Positions 1 through 9,357 of a stretch of 64,000 nucleotides of DNA are shown here, piece after piece. The notes under the pieces are model-generated. The model did no database searches, was not told where the DNA came from, and worked only from the letters and a program-made list of their open reading frames with translations. The stretch is from Sulfurospirillum diekertiae. GTDB lineage: Bacteria; Campylobacterota; Campylobacteria; Campylobacterales; Sulfurospirillaceae. Within the stretch, counting starts at the first letter, position 1; each line of letters opens with the position of its first letter. The stretch spans positions 2,356,001-2,420,000 of the forward strand of contig NZ_CP023275.1 in the NCBI RefSeq assembly GCF_002309535.1, in the 5' to 3' direction. Position numbers and translations under genes: made by a program.

Positions 1-89
1 TTCGCTTCTAAAACTCTGAGTAACGTGACAGGAACGCTTGGTACTGCAATTGTTCGGCTCATGCCGATTTTTTCAATAATATATTCCAT
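1..89 (-). CDS. rplC: 50S ribosomal protein L3, N-terminal part (runs off the window)
   Basis: Only the first 29 or so codons are inside the window. Read on the minus strand they give MEYIIEKIGMSRTIAVPS, the usual start of bacterial L3, which binds 23S rRNA early in large-subunit assembly. Two ATG codons lie in tandem (positions 92 and 89). I chose the one at 89 because the AAGGGG ribosome binding site then sits at normal spacing. The gene follows rpsJ by 9 bases, the standard order of the S10 operon. Confidence 0.9.
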   Translation of the reverse strand, partial: MEYIIEKIGMSRTIAVPSVPVTLLRVLEA

Positions 90-98
90 CATTACCCC

Positions 99-410
99 TT
101 ATTTACCCATAGCTCTAACTTCAACATTGACTTCTGGAGCGAGGTCAAGTTTCATGAGTGAATCAACTGTATCCGTAGTCGCAGACACGATGTCAATCAT
201 ACGTGCATGGATTCTCATCTCAAATTGCTCTCTTGAAGTTTTATTTACGTGCGGAGATCTAAGCACTGTATAGCGCTTGACTTTTGTAGGCATAGGAATT
301 GGTCCGACAATTTCGGCTCCAGTTCGTTTAACAGCTTCAACGATAGCTGCAACAGATCTGTCTAAAACTCTATGGTCATACGCCTTGAGTTTAAGTCTAA
401 TTTTTTCCAT
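99..410 (-). CDS. rpsJ: 30S ribosomal protein S10
   Basis: A 103-residue protein of the usual S10 length, starting [17 protein letters not shown] and containing the conserved [20 protein letters not shown] block. S10 is part of the head of the 30S subunit and, in many bacteria, works with NusB in antitermination. It is the first gene of its operon here and is followed by rplC. An AGGGG ribosome binding site lies a few bases upstream of the ATG, and a good sigma70 promoter lies about 60-85 bases upstream. Confidence 0.97.
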   Translation of the reverse strand: MEKIRLKLKAYDHRVLDRSVAAIVEAVKRTGAEIVGPIPMPTKVKRYTVLRSPHVNKTSREQFEMRIHARMIDIVSATTDTVDSLMKLDLAPEVNVEVRAMGK

Positions 411-465
411 TTGTACCCCTGTAAAGAACTTGCCACCTTGAAGATGACCTAATTAAAGGACTGTG

Positions 466-494
466 ATTTTACAACAATAGATATCAAAAGTCAA
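466..494 (-). promoter_or_regulatory. sigma70 promoter of the S10 operon
   Basis: On the minus strand TTGACT (494-489) and TAAAAT (471-466) are separated by exactly 17 bases. This is close to the sigma70 consensus and fits a strong ribosomal promoter. Transcription would begin near 459, giving a leader of about 50 bases before rpsJ. Confidence 0.75.
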
Positions 495-578
495 CAAATA
501 TGGGGCTTTTTGTATTAAGAATAGTTATTTTATTTCCTTTTAATAAGGAAAGTTATACACTTTTTTCAAAGGAAAGAG

Positions 579-1652
579 ATGCAAACACTTCAATTTTTTT
601 ATGAAATGAATTTCAAAAACACACTCTTTTTTGATCGTAAAATTTCTATTACCCATAAAAAAAGCATTCTTTATGGACCACGGAAGAGTGGAAAAAGTCA
701 TCTGATTATTGATCATTTAAGTCATTATGAAAAAGGTAGCTACCTTTATATTGATTTTTCCGATGACCGCATTGAGACTCATTTAGTCGCTGAAAATCTA
801 GCCACTTTTGTGCAAAAAAATCGTATCAAACTGCTGGTAATAGAGCATTTTGACTTCTCTTTTGAACTTCCAAACGTCGATGAAATTTTACTGACAACTA
901 TCTTTACATGGAAAACACTTAAAGGCTATGATTCTCTCATACTTTTTCCACTCGATTTTGAAGAATTTATCTCTTTTGACAAAAAACACTCTAATATTGA
1001 ACATCTTTTTAACTTTTATACCAACAATGGAACATTTCCACAAATCGTGCAAAATAGTGAACAAAATTCCCAAAAACAGATGCAAGAGATGCTTCACCTA
1101 ATTTTAGGAGATACCACAACATTTCTCATCTACAAACGTTTATGTGAAATGCAAGGCTCAAAAATTTCACTTTTCCAGATTTATAATCATCTGAAAGTTT
1201 TTACAAAAATCTCCAAAGATAAGCTCTATGCCATAACCTCTGAACTCATCGATCAAAATCTTCTTTTTTTAGTAGAAAAATACAATCAACCAAGTAACAC
1301 GAAAAAAGTCTATCCTATTGATTTTGCGCTCAAAGATGCCCTGACCTTTAAAAAAGACTTTTTGAAGCGTTTTGAAAATATGGTTTTTTTAGAACTCATC
1401 AAGCGCGGTAAAAAAGTCTTTTACGAAGAAGGAATTGACTTTTATCTACCCGATGAATCCTTAGCTATTTTATGCGTAGGCTTTGCGACCACAGAGGCGA
1501 TTGAGATGAAACTTCAAAAGCTTTTACCCACTTTTTGGGCTTTACATGTAAAGCGTATTGAAGTCGTCACGCTGAGCAGTGAAAGTGCCAAAGACATTGA
1601 AGGATTTAGCTTTTCCATCGCCCCTTTTTGGGAATGGGCACTACAACTCTAA
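579..1652 (+). CDS. P-loop ATPase of the AAA_14/DUF4143-like type
   Basis: A 357-residue soluble protein. A Walker A loop, GPRKSGKS, lies near residues 33-40, and an LLVIEHFDF stretch near residue 90 looks like a Walker B strand. The C-terminal half resembles the winged-helix plus nuclease-fold tail of the archaeal-type ATPase family often annotated DUF4143. The cellular role of this family is not established. An AAAGGAAAGAG ribosome binding site precedes the ATG. The 3' end overlaps the converging phosphatase gene by 12 bases. The family assignment is by eye and moderate; the ATP-binding loop is clear. Confidence 0.7.
   Translation: MQTLQFFYEMNFKNTLFFDRKISITHKKSILYGPRKSGKSHLIIDHLSHYEKGSYLYIDFSDDRIETHLVAENLATFVQKNRIKLLVIEHFDFSFELPNVDEILLTTIFTWKTLKGYDSLILFPLDFEEFISFDKKHSNIEHLFNFYTNNGTFPQIVQNSEQNSQKQMQEMLHLILGDTTTFLIYKRLCEMQGSKISLFQIYNHLKVFTKISKDKLYAITSELIDQNLLFLVEKYNQPSNTKKVYPIDFALKDALTFKKDFLKRFENMVFLELIKRGKKVFYEEGIDFYLPDESLAILCVGFATTEAIEMKLQKLLPTFWALHVKRIEVVTLSSESAKDIEGFSFSIAPFWEWALQL
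1541..1552. repeat. Perfect TTTACATGTAAA palindrome inside the P-loop ATPase gene
   Basis: Read as Leu-His-Val-Lys. First of 17 perfect copies in the window. Confidence 0.85.
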
Positions 1653-2912
1653 AAAAGGTGTAATAAATTTTTGAATCGTAATGGCATTACCTTTTTTATT
1701 AAAATAGAAGTGATCTAAAAGTTTTCGAATAATCACAAATCCTCTACCATTAAATTTTTCAGCATTAATGACAATGTTTTTCAACACCATCGTATCAAAC
1801 CCTTCTCCTTGATCACTAATGGTCGCCTCAAAGAGTTGACGCTTTCCGCTTGGAAGAATTCCATACGTTATTTTGATTTTTTTGTGTTGATGTAGTTTTT
1901 CAAGACGTGCCATCTCATCATCAAATAAATTATGCTCTATCAAATAATTTTTATGCGCTTTATCAACGCCAAAGCTCCCGTGTTCTAAAGCATTGAGTAA
2001 CAGCTCTGAAAGTGTGAGCATAATCTGGCTCAACGTTTTACTGTCCACATCATGCTCTTTTAAATACTGCGAAATGGTTGTTAAAGATTCATCAATGGCT
2101 TCGTAGGTGCTTGCAATACGTAATGTTTCAAACTCTTTGGATCGTGCAAGCTTTTGAATATAAACGTAGGTCAAATCGTCATCACCTTTGCCAATACGTG
2201 CGCTCACTTTATCGCGAAAGTCTTTGACACAAATCGAATCAATAAAATCCTCCTTCAAGTAGGAAGCATATAACTTACCATCCGAGGTGCTACTCTCACT
2301 CAATCCATCACTGTAACAGAGCATTTTAGCAATAGGAATAGAAGGCAGACTCATCGTGCGCACATTCTCGGTAAAAATACTCAGTGGCGGATTATTACTG
2401 CGAATTGCTTGAAATTCATTTTCCTCACTTAAAATAAAAAAAGTCGGCATGCCACAGGATGCATACTTGATGATAGATTCTTGTATGTCATACTCGATCA
2501 GCACAATACTCATAATTTCTTCATCAAAAAGATTTTTTTGTAAAAACTTCAATGTCTTTTTAATCCAAACATCAAAGACAAAACCCTCTTCATCTTCCAA
2601 CTCATCAAAAAAATAGTTTAAAAATCGCGTGATCGCCATCGCACTCATCGCCGCGGAGAGTCCTTTACCCATTGCATCGGCGATAAAACCAACCAGCCTT
2701 CCGTCATTGGTCTTACGTAAAGAGTAGGTATCTCCGCTGAGTGTGCTGTGTGGTCTATAGGAAATATCCACACGTAAAAGTTCTTTCTTGCCATTTTTAG
2801 TAAGATCAATCTGTTGATAATAGAGGTCATTTTTAATGACAAAAAGCTCTTTGTTAAATGCTTTTTCAAGATCTTCTTTTTCGTGTAACATGGATAGACT
2901 CCTTTGGGACAT
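1641..2912 (-). CDS. SpoIIE/RsbU-type serine phosphatase with C-terminal HATPase domain
   Basis: 423 residues in two parts. Residues about 45-255 form a PP2C-like SpoIIE phosphatase: SGDTYS and IADAMGKGLSAAM match the two metal-binding motifs, and DDDLTYVYI matches the last one. Residues about 265-423 form a GHKL ATPase of the anti-sigma (RsbW) type, with LSELLLNALEHG, DQGEGFD and GRGFVIIRKL. Fusions like this usually control a STAS-domain partner by dephosphorylation and phosphorylation in one polypeptide. No receiver domain is present, so the input is unknown. It diverges from rnhB. Confidence 0.85.
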   Translation of the reverse strand: MSQRSLSMLHEKEDLEKAFNKELFVIKNDLYYQQIDLTKNGKKELLRVDISYRPHSTLSGDTYSLRKTNDGRLVGFIADAMGKGLSAAMSAMAITRFLNYFFDELEDEEGFVFDVWIKKTLKFLQKNLFDEEIMSIVLIEYDIQESIIKYASCGMPTFFILSEENEFQAIRSNNPPLSIFTENVRTMSLPSIPIAKMLCYSDGLSESSTSDGKLYASYLKEDFIDSICVKDFRDKVSARIGKGDDDLTYVYIQKLARSKEFETLRIASTYEAIDESLTTISQYLKEHDVDSKTLSQIMLTLSELLLNALEHGSFGVDKAHKNYLIEHNLFDDEMARLEKLHQHKKIKITYGILPSGKRQLFEATISDQGEGFDTMVLKNIVINAEKFNGRGFVIIRKLLDHFYFNKKGNAITIQKFITPFLEL

Positions 2913-2937
2913 TTTAGCAAATCTACACTAAACTTCG

Positions 2938-2949
2938 TTTACATGTAAA
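2938..2949. repeat. Perfect TTTACATGTAAA palindrome, intergenic
   Basis: A perfect copy between the divergent phosphatase and rnhB genes. Its right arm runs directly into the AAAGGAG ribosome binding site of rnhB. Confidence 0.9.
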
Positions 2950-2958
2950 GGAGTTTGA

Positions 2959-3507
2959 ATGTTATGTGGTATTGATGAAGCGGGACGTGGATGTTTAGCT
3001 GGTCCTTTGGTTGTAGCAGGAGCCATTTTAAAAGAGCCTGTCGTAGGACTTAACGATTCCAAACAACTCAGCGAAAAACAGCGTGAAGCTTTTTTTGAGA
3101 TATTACAGAGCAAAGCAGAATTTAAAATCGTCTTTTGCGATAACCTCATGGTTGATACCAAAGGCTTAAGTGCTTGTCTTAGGTACGCCATAAAAACAAT
3201 CAAAGCGCATTTTGAAGGTCATGATATTTTGATGGATGGTAACTGCAATTTTGGCGTATCTGGCATTACCACCATGATCAAAGCCGATGCCAAAGTACCT
3301 GAAGTGAGTGCGGCAAGTATTTTGGCTAAAGTGAGTCGTGACCGCTATATGTATGAAATTGCCTCTACGTATCCTCAGTATGAATTTGAAAAACACAAAG
3401 GTTATGGAAGTGCTTTACATGTCGAAAAAATTAAAGCCTTTGGATACTGCGAACTGCACCGTAAATCTTTCAAAATTAAATCACTTCTACAACCAACGCT
3501 TTTCTAA
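2959..3507 (+). CDS. rnhB: Ribonuclease HII
   Basis: 182 residues, the compact length seen in this phylum. The N-terminal MLCGIDEAGRGCLAGPLV block carries the catalytic Asp-Glu pair of type 2 RNase H, and KADAKVPEVSAASILAKV is the conserved central block. The enzyme nicks RNA in RNA-DNA hybrids, including single misincorporated ribonucleotides. The start is supported by AAAGGAG 6 bases upstream. RNase HI is also encoded in this window (7844-8269). Confidence 0.95.
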   Translation: MLCGIDEAGRGCLAGPLVVAGAILKEPVVGLNDSKQLSEKQREAFFEILQSKAEFKIVFCDNLMVDTKGLSACLRYAIKTIKAHFEGHDILMDGNCNFGVSGITTMIKADAKVPEVSAASILAKVSRDRYMYEIASTYPQYEFEKHKGYGSALHVEKIKAFGYCELHRKSFKIKSLLQPTLF

Positions 3508-3542
3508 TCACCTCTTATAAAGTTGATAACAAAAATCAAAAT

Positions 3543-3565
3543 AAAGCAAAGTCAAAGCTTTGTTT
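3543..3565 (+). terminator. Possible weak terminator of rnhB
   Basis: A 9-bp stem (AAAGCAAAG against CTTTGTTTC-like sequence, one G-U pair) a short distance after rnhB, followed by T-rich sequence. It is weak and overlaps the start of the Fur-like element. Confidence 0.3.
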
Positions 3566-3594
3566 CTCTATTATTTCAATAACAATTATCAAAA
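3566..3594. promoter_or_regulatory. Fur-box-like element upstream of feoAB
   Basis: A 29-base stretch containing CAATAACAATTATCA, which resembles an epsilonproteobacterial Fur box. All 29 bases recur exactly, in reverse complement, at 28454-28482 upstream of another metal-transport cassette. Its position 56-84 bases before feoA fits an operator overlapping the promoter. Binding by Fur is inferred from the motif and the genes. Confidence 0.65.
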
Positions 3595-3649
3595 CCTAAA
3601 AATACGCTTCTGTATGAAGTAGGTTTTGATAAAACAAAGGAGATAATTT

Positions 3650-3877
3650 ATGATCGATTTATCGCAAATCAACAAAAATCAAAAAGCGCATATTAAAAGC
3701 ATTCACGCGCAAAACACCCTCAAAAAACGTCTTCTCTCACTCGGACTGGGCATTGGCAAAGAGGTTGAAGTGGTCGAAACAAGCCTTCAAAAAAATACCA
3801 TTAAAGTTTCACTGGGCTATAGCTCTATTGCTTTGCGTTTTGATGAAGCCAAACTCATCGAAGTAGAGGTCGCCTAA
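3650..3877 (+). CDS. feoA: Ferrous iron transport protein A
   Basis: A 75-residue SH3-like FeoA protein. LKKRLLSLGLGIGKEVEV and the ALRFDEAKLIEVEV tail are typical of the family. FeoA is a small cytoplasmic partner of FeoB. An AAGGAGA ribosome binding site precedes the ATG. The stop codon overlaps the feoB start in a TAATG junction, so the two are translationally coupled. The upstream Fur-like element suggests induction under iron shortage. Confidence 0.93.
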   Translation: MIDLSQINKNQKAHIKSIHAQNTLKKRLLSLGLGIGKEVEVVETSLQKNTIKVSLGYSSIALRFDEAKLIEVEVA

Positions 3878-6039
3878 TGCAAAAAATAGTCATAGCTCTC
3901 GTAGGACAACCCAATGTGGGCAAAAGCCATCTTGCCAACGCGATGAGTGGATCAAACCTCAAAATCGGTAACTTTGCAGGCGTTACAGTAGAAAAAGCGA
4001 CCGCTCGTTTAAAAACAGAAGATTTCGCGATTGAGTTTATTGATCTTCCCGGTCTTTATTCTCTTGAAGATTTTTCGGCTGATGAGAAAGTCACCAAAGA
4101 TTTTTTACAAAAAGGTGAATACGATCTCATATTAAATGTTGTCGATTCTACCAACTTGGAACGCAATTTAATGCTGACAACCGAGTTGATGGAGCTTCAA
4201 AGAAAGATGGTCATTGCTTTAAATATGGACGATGAAGCCATTAAAGAAGGCATTGACATTGATGCGGAGACTATGAGCAAAATTCTCTCTGTTCCTTGCG
4301 TGCGTGTCTCTTCAAAAATTAAAACGAACATTGATATATTGATTGATCAGATTTTACATGTCACTAAAAATGCGTTCATTGCACCCAAATTGGTTTACAG
4401 CGATGAAGTCGAAGAGCAACTTCAAACGATCGTGCGTTTTTTAGAAGATAAACATTTTGCAACACCTCATTTTAGCAACCGTCAAATTGCAGTGGGACTT
4501 CTATGGCAAAAAAGAGAAATTTATGCGCTAATGCATGAACAACCTCTGTATGTTGAGTTGCACCCTCTTCTCAATAATGCCCTTGGACATGTTTACATGT
4601 ACGCTCAAAGTGAAGATATCGAAGAGATCATCAACCGTCAACATGGTGCGTTTAGTGCAGGGCTGAGTGCCGAAGTGCTTCATGTCACCAAAGTAATACG
4701 CAAAAATCTCACACAGACGATTGATGCGATTTTAATTCATAAACTTTTAGGGCTTCCAATCTTCATTTTCTTAATGTGGGGACTCTTTCAGCTCACCTTC
4801 ACGCTAGGGCGAATTCCGATGGACTGGATTGAAGCGAGTTTTGGCTGGCTGGCAGAGACCGTCGGAAGTACCATCAGTAATGAAGCAATGAAATCATTGA
4901 TTGCCGATGGTATCATCGCGGGTGTGGGCAGCGTTGTTATGTTTTTACCGAACATTATGATTTTGTTTTTAGGCATTGCATTGCTTGAAACGACAGGGTA
5001 TATGTCTAGAGCCGCTTTCTTGCTCGATGGCTTCTTCCATAAGTTTGGACTTCACGGCAAAAGCTTTGTACCGCTCGTCACAGGTTTTGGATGTTCCGTT
5101 CCCGCTTACATGGCTGCACGTACGTTGAAAAATAAAAAAGACCGTCTGCTGACGATGTTTATCATCGGTTTTATGAGTTGTGGCGCACGTCTTCCGGTCT
5201 ATGTACTTTTTGCTGGCGCTTTTTTTGAAGAAACAATGGCAGGAAATGTTCTCTTTGGGATTTACATCACTGGAGCACTCTTGGGGCTTATTGCCGCTAA
5301 AATCCTTCGTGTGAGTGCGTTTAAAGGTGAAGATGAACCTTTCGTTATGGAGATGCCAAAGTATCGTTTACCAAGTTTAAAGCTTTTATGGTTTGTGGTC
5401 TATTCAAAATCCCTGATGTATATCAAAAAAGCGGGTACGTTTATTTTGATGGCTTCCATGCTCATCTGGTTTATCAGTTCATACCCTAAGAACAGCCTGA
5501 TTGAAGAAGAATACGCTACTAAAATCGAGGCGTTACAGCCAAGTGCTCCTGAAGTTGAAGAGGCTACAAAAACCGTTGAGGAAGATAAAAGCGCTTCTTT
5601 GGAAGAGGCCACAAAAGCGTTAGAAAATGAAAAACGTGAGAAATTGATGGCGCAAACCTACCTTGGCATGATCGGTAAGACGATTGAGCCCGCTTTTGCA
5701 CCACTGGGCTTTGACTGGAAAATGAGTGTAGCGACATTCAGTGGACTAGCCGCTAAGGAGGTTATTGTTTCAACGCTCGGCGTTCTTTACTCTTTGGGTG
5801 ATGGCGTCAAAGAAGACGATGGTTCACTTCGTGCGATCATTACCGCCAATATCAGTTTTCAATCGGCAATGGCATTTATCGTCTTTGTCATGGTGTACTT
5901 ACCATGCCTTGCAGCAACCGCAGTCTTTGCGAAAGAAGCAGAAGAGGCACGCTATACCGTTTATCTCGTCATCTTTACCTTTGCGACAGCGTGGGTATTG
6001 GCCTTCTTGACCTATCAAGGATTGATGCTCCTTGCATAA
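3877..6039 (+). CDS. feoB: Ferrous iron transporter B
   Basis: A 720-residue inner-membrane Fe(II) transporter. The N-terminal G domain carries GQPNVGKS (G1, residues about 8-15), the switch GNFAGVTVEK and DLPGLYSL (G3). The membrane part has the two Cys-containing gate motifs GFGCSVPAYMAARTL and GFMSCGARLPVY. A Glu/Lys-rich insertion at roughly residues 545-590 (EEATKTVEEDKSASLEEAT) is predicted to be helical and lies in a loop between membrane segments. No separate feoC is visible. It is coupled to feoA and ends at a strong hairpin terminator. Confidence 0.96.
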   Translation: MQKIVIALVGQPNVGKSHLANAMSGSNLKIGNFAGVTVEKATARLKTEDFAIEFIDLPGLYSLEDFSADEKVTKDFLQKGEYDLILNVVDSTNLERNLMLTTELMELQRKMVIALNMDDEAIKEGIDIDAETMSKILSVPCVRVSSKIKTNIDILIDQILHVTKNAFIAPKLVYSDEVEEQLQTIVRFLEDKHFATPHFSNRQIAVGLLWQKREIYALMHEQPLYVELHPLLNNALGHVYMYAQSEDIEEIINRQHGAFSAGLSAEVLHVTKVIRKNLTQTIDAILIHKLLGLPIFIFLMWGLFQLTFTLGRIPMDWIEASFGWLAETVGSTISNEAMKSLIADGIIAGVGSVVMFLPNIMILFLGIALLETTGYMSRAAFLLDGFFHKFGLHGKSFVPLVTGFGCSVPAYMAARTLKNKKDRLLTMFIIGFMSCGARLPVYVLFAGAFFEETMAGNVLFGIYITGALLGLIAAKILRVSAFKGEDEPFVMEMPKYRLPSLKLLWFVVYSKSLMYIKKAGTFILMASMLIWFISSYPKNSLIEEEYATKIEALQPSAPEVEEATKTVEEDKSASLEEATKALENEKREKLMAQTYLGMIGKTIEPAFAPLGFDWKMSVATFSGLAAKEVIVSTLGVLYSLGDGVKEDDGSLRAIITANISFQSAMAFIVFVMVYLPCLAATAVFAKEAEEARYTVYLVIFTFATAWVLAFLTYQGLMLLA

Positions 6040-6044
6040 GTGAC

Positions 6045-6078
6045 ACGAGGTGGCTACTAAAGTTAGAAGCCACCTCGT
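6045..6078. terminator. Bidirectional terminator between feoB and aroC
   Basis: An 11-bp perfect stem, ACGAGGTGGCT (6045-6055) with AGCCACCTCGT (6068-6078), around a 12-base loop between two converging genes. T-rich sequence follows on the plus strand. Confidence 0.8.
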
Positions 6079-6081
6079 TAT

Positions 6082-7164
6082 TTATCGATTATAAACGTGT
6101 TTGAGATGTTCTATTTTGGACCCAAGGTTTAAAAGGAGCAGATCGGCAATCACCAAAGCTGCCATTGACTCAGCAACCACACTTCCTCGCACTGCGATGC
6201 ACGGATCATGTCTTCCTTTGAGATTACATGTAAGCGCATTCCCATCTTTATCGATTGTCTCTTGCGCAATAAAAATAGACGGTGTCGGCTTGAAATAGAC
6301 TTTACATGTAATGGTATCACCATTGCTCATGCCTCCTAAAATTCCACCGCTATGATTGGTTACAAAACCCTCTTTGGTAATTGCATCATTATTTTCTGAA
6401 CCTTTAAGCAAAGAGGCATGAAAACCCTCACCAATTTCGACCCCTTTCACGCCATTAATCCCCATCATCGCTTCGGCTAAAAGAGCGTCAAGTTTATAAT
6501 AAATCGGCTCGCCCAACCCTACAGGTGCGCCAATCACTTGAACCAGTGCCACACCACCCACGGAATCATGCGCATTTTTAGCCTCTAAAATTTTTGCTTT
6601 TTGTGCCTCTTCAACACTAGCATCAAGGGCATAAATCTCACTCTTTGCCACACGCTCAAAATCATAGCTTTTTGCTTCAATGCCACCAATGGCGCAAATA
6701 CCACTTTGAACCTTTACATGTAAAGTATTTAAAAGCAGTTTTGCAATCGCTCCAGCCGCTACTCGCGCCGCCGTTTCGCGTGCACTACTGCGCCCTCCTC
6801 CTCGGTAATCTCGAATGCCATATTTGGCAAAATAGGTAAAATCTGCATGCCCCGGGCGAAAAAGGTCTTTCACACTCTCATAATCACCACTTTTTTGGTT
6901 TTCATTGAAAATAACCATCGCAATGGGAGTTCCTGTGCTTTTGCCTTCAAATACACCACTTAAAATTTCGATGGTATCGCCCTCTTTTCGAGCGGTAGCA
7001 AATTTATTTTGACCGGGTTTGCGACGATCTAGCTCACTTTGGATAAAGCTCTCATCGATTCTCAAGCCTGCGGGTACGCCATCGACCACACAACCGATTG
7101 CCTTTCCATGCGACTCGCCAAAGGTTGTGAAACTAAATTTTTTGCCAAAGGTGTTGCTACTCAT
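6082..7164 (-). CDS. aroC: Chorismate synthase
   Basis: 360 residues, the normal length. Signature motifs include [18 protein letters not shown] near the start, RPGHADFTY, and [18 protein letters not shown]. It converts 5-enolpyruvylshikimate-3-phosphate to chorismate with reduced FMN, the last shared step of aromatic amino acid synthesis. It overlaps rnc by 4 bases. Three TTACATGTAA palindrome copies lie inside (6224, 6301, 6713). Confidence 0.96.
   Translation of the reverse strand: MSSNTFGKKFSFTTFGESHGKAIGCVVDGVPAGLRIDESFIQSELDRRKPGQNKFATARKEGDTIEILSGVFEGKSTGTPIAMVIFNENQKSGDYESVKDLFRPGHADFTYFAKYGIRDYRGGGRSSARETAARVAAGAIAKLLLNTLHVKVQSGICAIGGIEAKSYDFERVAKSEIYALDASVEEAQKAKILEAKNAHDSVGGVALVQVIGAPVGLGEPIYYKLDALLAEAMMGINGVKGVEIGEGFHASLLKGSENNDAITKEGFVTNHSGGILGGMSNGDTITCKVYFKPTPSIFIAQETIDKDGNALTCNLKGRHDPCIAVRGSVVAESMAALVIADLLLLNLGSKIEHLKHVYNR
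6713..6724. repeat. Perfect TTTACATGTAAA palindrome inside aroC
   Basis: A perfect copy within aroC, read there as Leu-His-Val-Lys. Confidence 0.85.
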
Positions 7165-7844
7165 CGGATCTCTTTTTTCAAAATTTCTAATGCCAACATC
7201 GCCGCTTTTTGTTGCGCCTCTTTTTTACTTTTACCACTGGCAATCGAGAGGTCACGACCACGGACGGAAACTGCTATCTCAAACTCTTTTTTATGATCGG
7301 GTCCAAAAGAGCGCACCAAGCGGTACTCCGGTGTCATCCCAAAATGGGCTTGTGTGAGCTCTTGTAAAGTGGTTTTATGGTCTCTGAAGATCGCATCCAT
7401 ATCGATTTTAGGGTACGCCTCTTCCAAAAGGGCAATCGCTAAATTTTTGGCTTTTTCAAGTCCAGCTTCAAGATAAAGCGCGCCAAGGATGGCTTCAAAC
7501 GCATTGGAGAGTAAAGAGGGTTTTTCACGTCCATTGTTGTTCTCTTCCGCTAAAGAGATGTAGATGTATTCACCTAAATGCAAGAGACGTGCAAGCTTTT
7601 CAAAGCTTTTTTCATTCACCAGTGAAGCGCGAAGTTTGGAGAGTTCACCTTCCGCAACCTGTGTAAACTCATGGTACAGATACTCCCCGACGATGAGATC
7701 AAGCACCGCATCGCCTAAAAACTCCAAACGCTCATTATTGTAAGGTTGTTTAGAACTTTTGTGCGTAAGTGCCTCGATTATCAGGTCTTGATCTTTAAAC
7801 TGATAACCCAAACGCTTCTGTAACGCCTCTAATTTTTTTTGCAT
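7161..7844 (-). CDS. rnc: Ribonuclease III
   Basis: 227 residues. The nuclease domain has the signature [16 protein letters not shown] and the second acidic block [15 protein letters not shown]-terminal double-stranded RNA binding domain ends [17 protein letters not shown]. It processes rRNA precursors and structured mRNAs. It overlaps aroC by 4 bases and rnhA by 1, so the three genes form one operon. Confidence 0.96.
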   Translation of the reverse strand: MQKKLEALQKRLGYQFKDQDLIIEALTHKSSKQPYNNERLEFLGDAVLDLIVGEYLYHEFTQVAEGELSKLRASLVNEKSFEKLARLLHLGEYIYISLAEENNNGREKPSLLSNAFEAILGALYLEAGLEKAKNLAIALLEEAYPKIDMDAIFRDHKTTLQELTQAHFGMTPEYRLVRSFGPDHKKEFEIAVSVRGRDLSIASGKSKKEAQQKAAMLALEILKKEIR

Positions 7845-8269
7845 TATCTTTCCTTTATTTTCATTGCTTCTTCTTTAGCGATTCGGTCGCACATCTCGTT
7901 CTCGGCATGTCCATCATGTCCTCTCACCCAAATACCATGTACTTTATGGTTTTGGGAGACTTCCACATAACGTTGCCACATTTCTGGGTTCTTCACCTTA
8001 GCAAACGCTTTACGCTTCCACCCATCAAGCCATTCATTAATGCCTTTAATGACATAACTTGAATCGCTAATAAGCGTAACATCGCACGGTTCTTTAAGCG
8101 CAGCCAAGCCTTCAATGACGGCAAGCAGTTCCATCTGGTTATTGGTAGCATTTGCCATTCCACCACTGATAACGCGCTCGTTACTACCAAAACGTAAAAT
8201 GGCACAATAGCCCCCAGCCCCAGGATTTCCTAAGGAAGAGCCATCACAGAAAAGAGATATTTTCTTCAT
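7844..8269 (-). CDS. rnhA: Ribonuclease HI
   Basis: 141 residues. The four catalytic acids fit: [15 protein letters not shown] (first Asp), [10 protein letters not shown] (Glu), [11 protein letters not shown] (Asp), and the [11 protein letters not shown] end (last Asp). It degrades RNA in RNA-DNA hybrids. The start lies inside the 3' end of the TPR gene (26-base overlap), and the stop overlaps rnc. Confidence 0.95.
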   Translation of the reverse strand: MKKISLFCDGSSLGNPGAGGYCAILRFGSNERVISGGMANATNNQMELLAVIEGLAALKEPCDVTLISDSSYVIKGINEWLDGWKRKAFAKVKNPEMWQRYVEVSQNHKVHGIWVRGHDGHAENEMCDRIAKEEAMKIKER

Positions 8270-9290
8270 CGTCTGCTTTGGTCAGTCTCGTGTGAATGGT
8301 TACGGTATTGATGCTTTGGCAATGAGGGCACCTGTAAAAATGAATCGGAAAAACTTGCTTGCATTCAGCACAAAGGTATTCAAAACCAAGACTCGCTTTA
8401 GTATAGCCAATGCTTTGAAGTTTTCCCAAAATATCAATCGCAAAGGGGGCTTCACTCTCTAGTGCTTCATAAGGGCGAAGTCCCCGCGCCATCGCAATTT
8501 GCTGCACTAAGGAATCTTTACATGTAAGGATGTCATACACCATCGGGTCAACGTACCATAAAAGATCAATCATCTCAGAAGAAGAGAGTGTTTCAAAAAA
8601 AGAAGACTCGATTTTAATGCCATTTTCTTGCAAGTATTCAAACACTTTTCGCTTTAAGAAAGGTGCTGTTTTAGAAAGTTCTAACAACTTTTCAACTTTC
8701 TGATTTTCTTTAAGACGACTCTCTTTAATCGTTTCAAGGGCTTTTAAATATGTTCGTTGTACATTTACTTTTGCCCCCAACTCTTCAAGTGAGTCTAGTA
8801 CCTCTTCGGCTTTAACATACTCTTGGAGCTGTTCATAGGCTACGGTTAAGTATTTGAGAGATTCAGCATTTCGAGGATGCAAACGCAATGACTCCAAAAA
8901 GACCTCAGAACTTCGTCGCAAAAAGCCTGCTTTAAAATAAGTCTTTCCGAGGGTTGAAAGTAGGTATTGCTTTTCGTCTTTGCCTTTAACGCGCTTAAGG
9001 GTAACAAGATAGATATTAATCGCTTTTTCATAATCGCCACTTTTGGCATAAGCATGTGCCAGTAAAGCCAAAGATTCTAAAGGAATAGAAGCGTCTTCTA
9101 AAAGCTTTTTATATTCGTTTTCATCGGTAACAATTTCAAATTTTTTAACAAATTTATCGATGCTCTGCTTCTCTTCTTTGTTCTTAAAAACACCCCACCA
9201 ATAGTTGGAAAAAGAGATGACAAAGACAATCGCAAACAAGATAATGACACCAAAAAGCGGATCACGATACGCTATAAAAAAATTATCCAA
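8244..9290 (-). CDS. TPR protein with N-terminal membrane anchor and C-terminal zinc ribbon (LapB/YciM-like layout)
   Basis: 348 residues. One transmembrane helix lies at about residues 10-30, followed by tetratricopeptide repeats (for example LALLAHAYAKSGDYEKAINI). A C-terminal rubredoxin-like metal site has LCAECKQVF and YRCPHCQSI. This order matches LapB/YciM, which in E. coli controls LpxC turnover and LPS synthesis. The same role here is an inference from layout only. It heads the minus-strand operon with rnhA, rnc and aroC. Confidence 0.8.
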   Translation of the reverse strand: MDNFFIAYRDPLFGVIILFAIVFVISFSNYWWGVFKNKEEKQSIDKFVKKFEIVTDENEYKKLLEDASIPLESLALLAHAYAKSGDYEKAINIYLVTLKRVKGKDEKQYLLSTLGKTYFKAGFLRRSSEVFLESLRLHPRNAESLKYLTVAYEQLQEYVKAEEVLDSLEELGAKVNVQRTYLKALETIKESRLKENQKVEKLLELSKTAPFLKRKVFEYLQENGIKIESSFFETLSSSEMIDLLWYVDPMVYDILTCKDSLVQQIAMARGLRPYEALESEAPFAIDILGKLQSIGYTKASLGFEYLCAECKQVFPIHFYRCPHCQSINTVTIHTRLTKADDEENISFL

Positions 9291-9329
9291 GACGTAAACC
9301 TTCGCATGTGAAGTTTGAAACAGAATTCT

Positions 9330-9351
9330 ATTATACCAAACTTGCTATAAT
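9330..9351. promoter_or_regulatory. Divergent -10 boxes for the TPR operon and dnaG
   Basis: On the plus strand TGCTATAAT (9343-9351) is an extended -10 whose start point would fall at about 9358. On the minus strand a TATAAT (9335-9330) serves the TPR gene with a leader of about 30 bases. The two boxes are only 10 bases apart, so the promoters overlap. Confidence 0.65.
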
Positions 9352-9357
9352 TTAACC

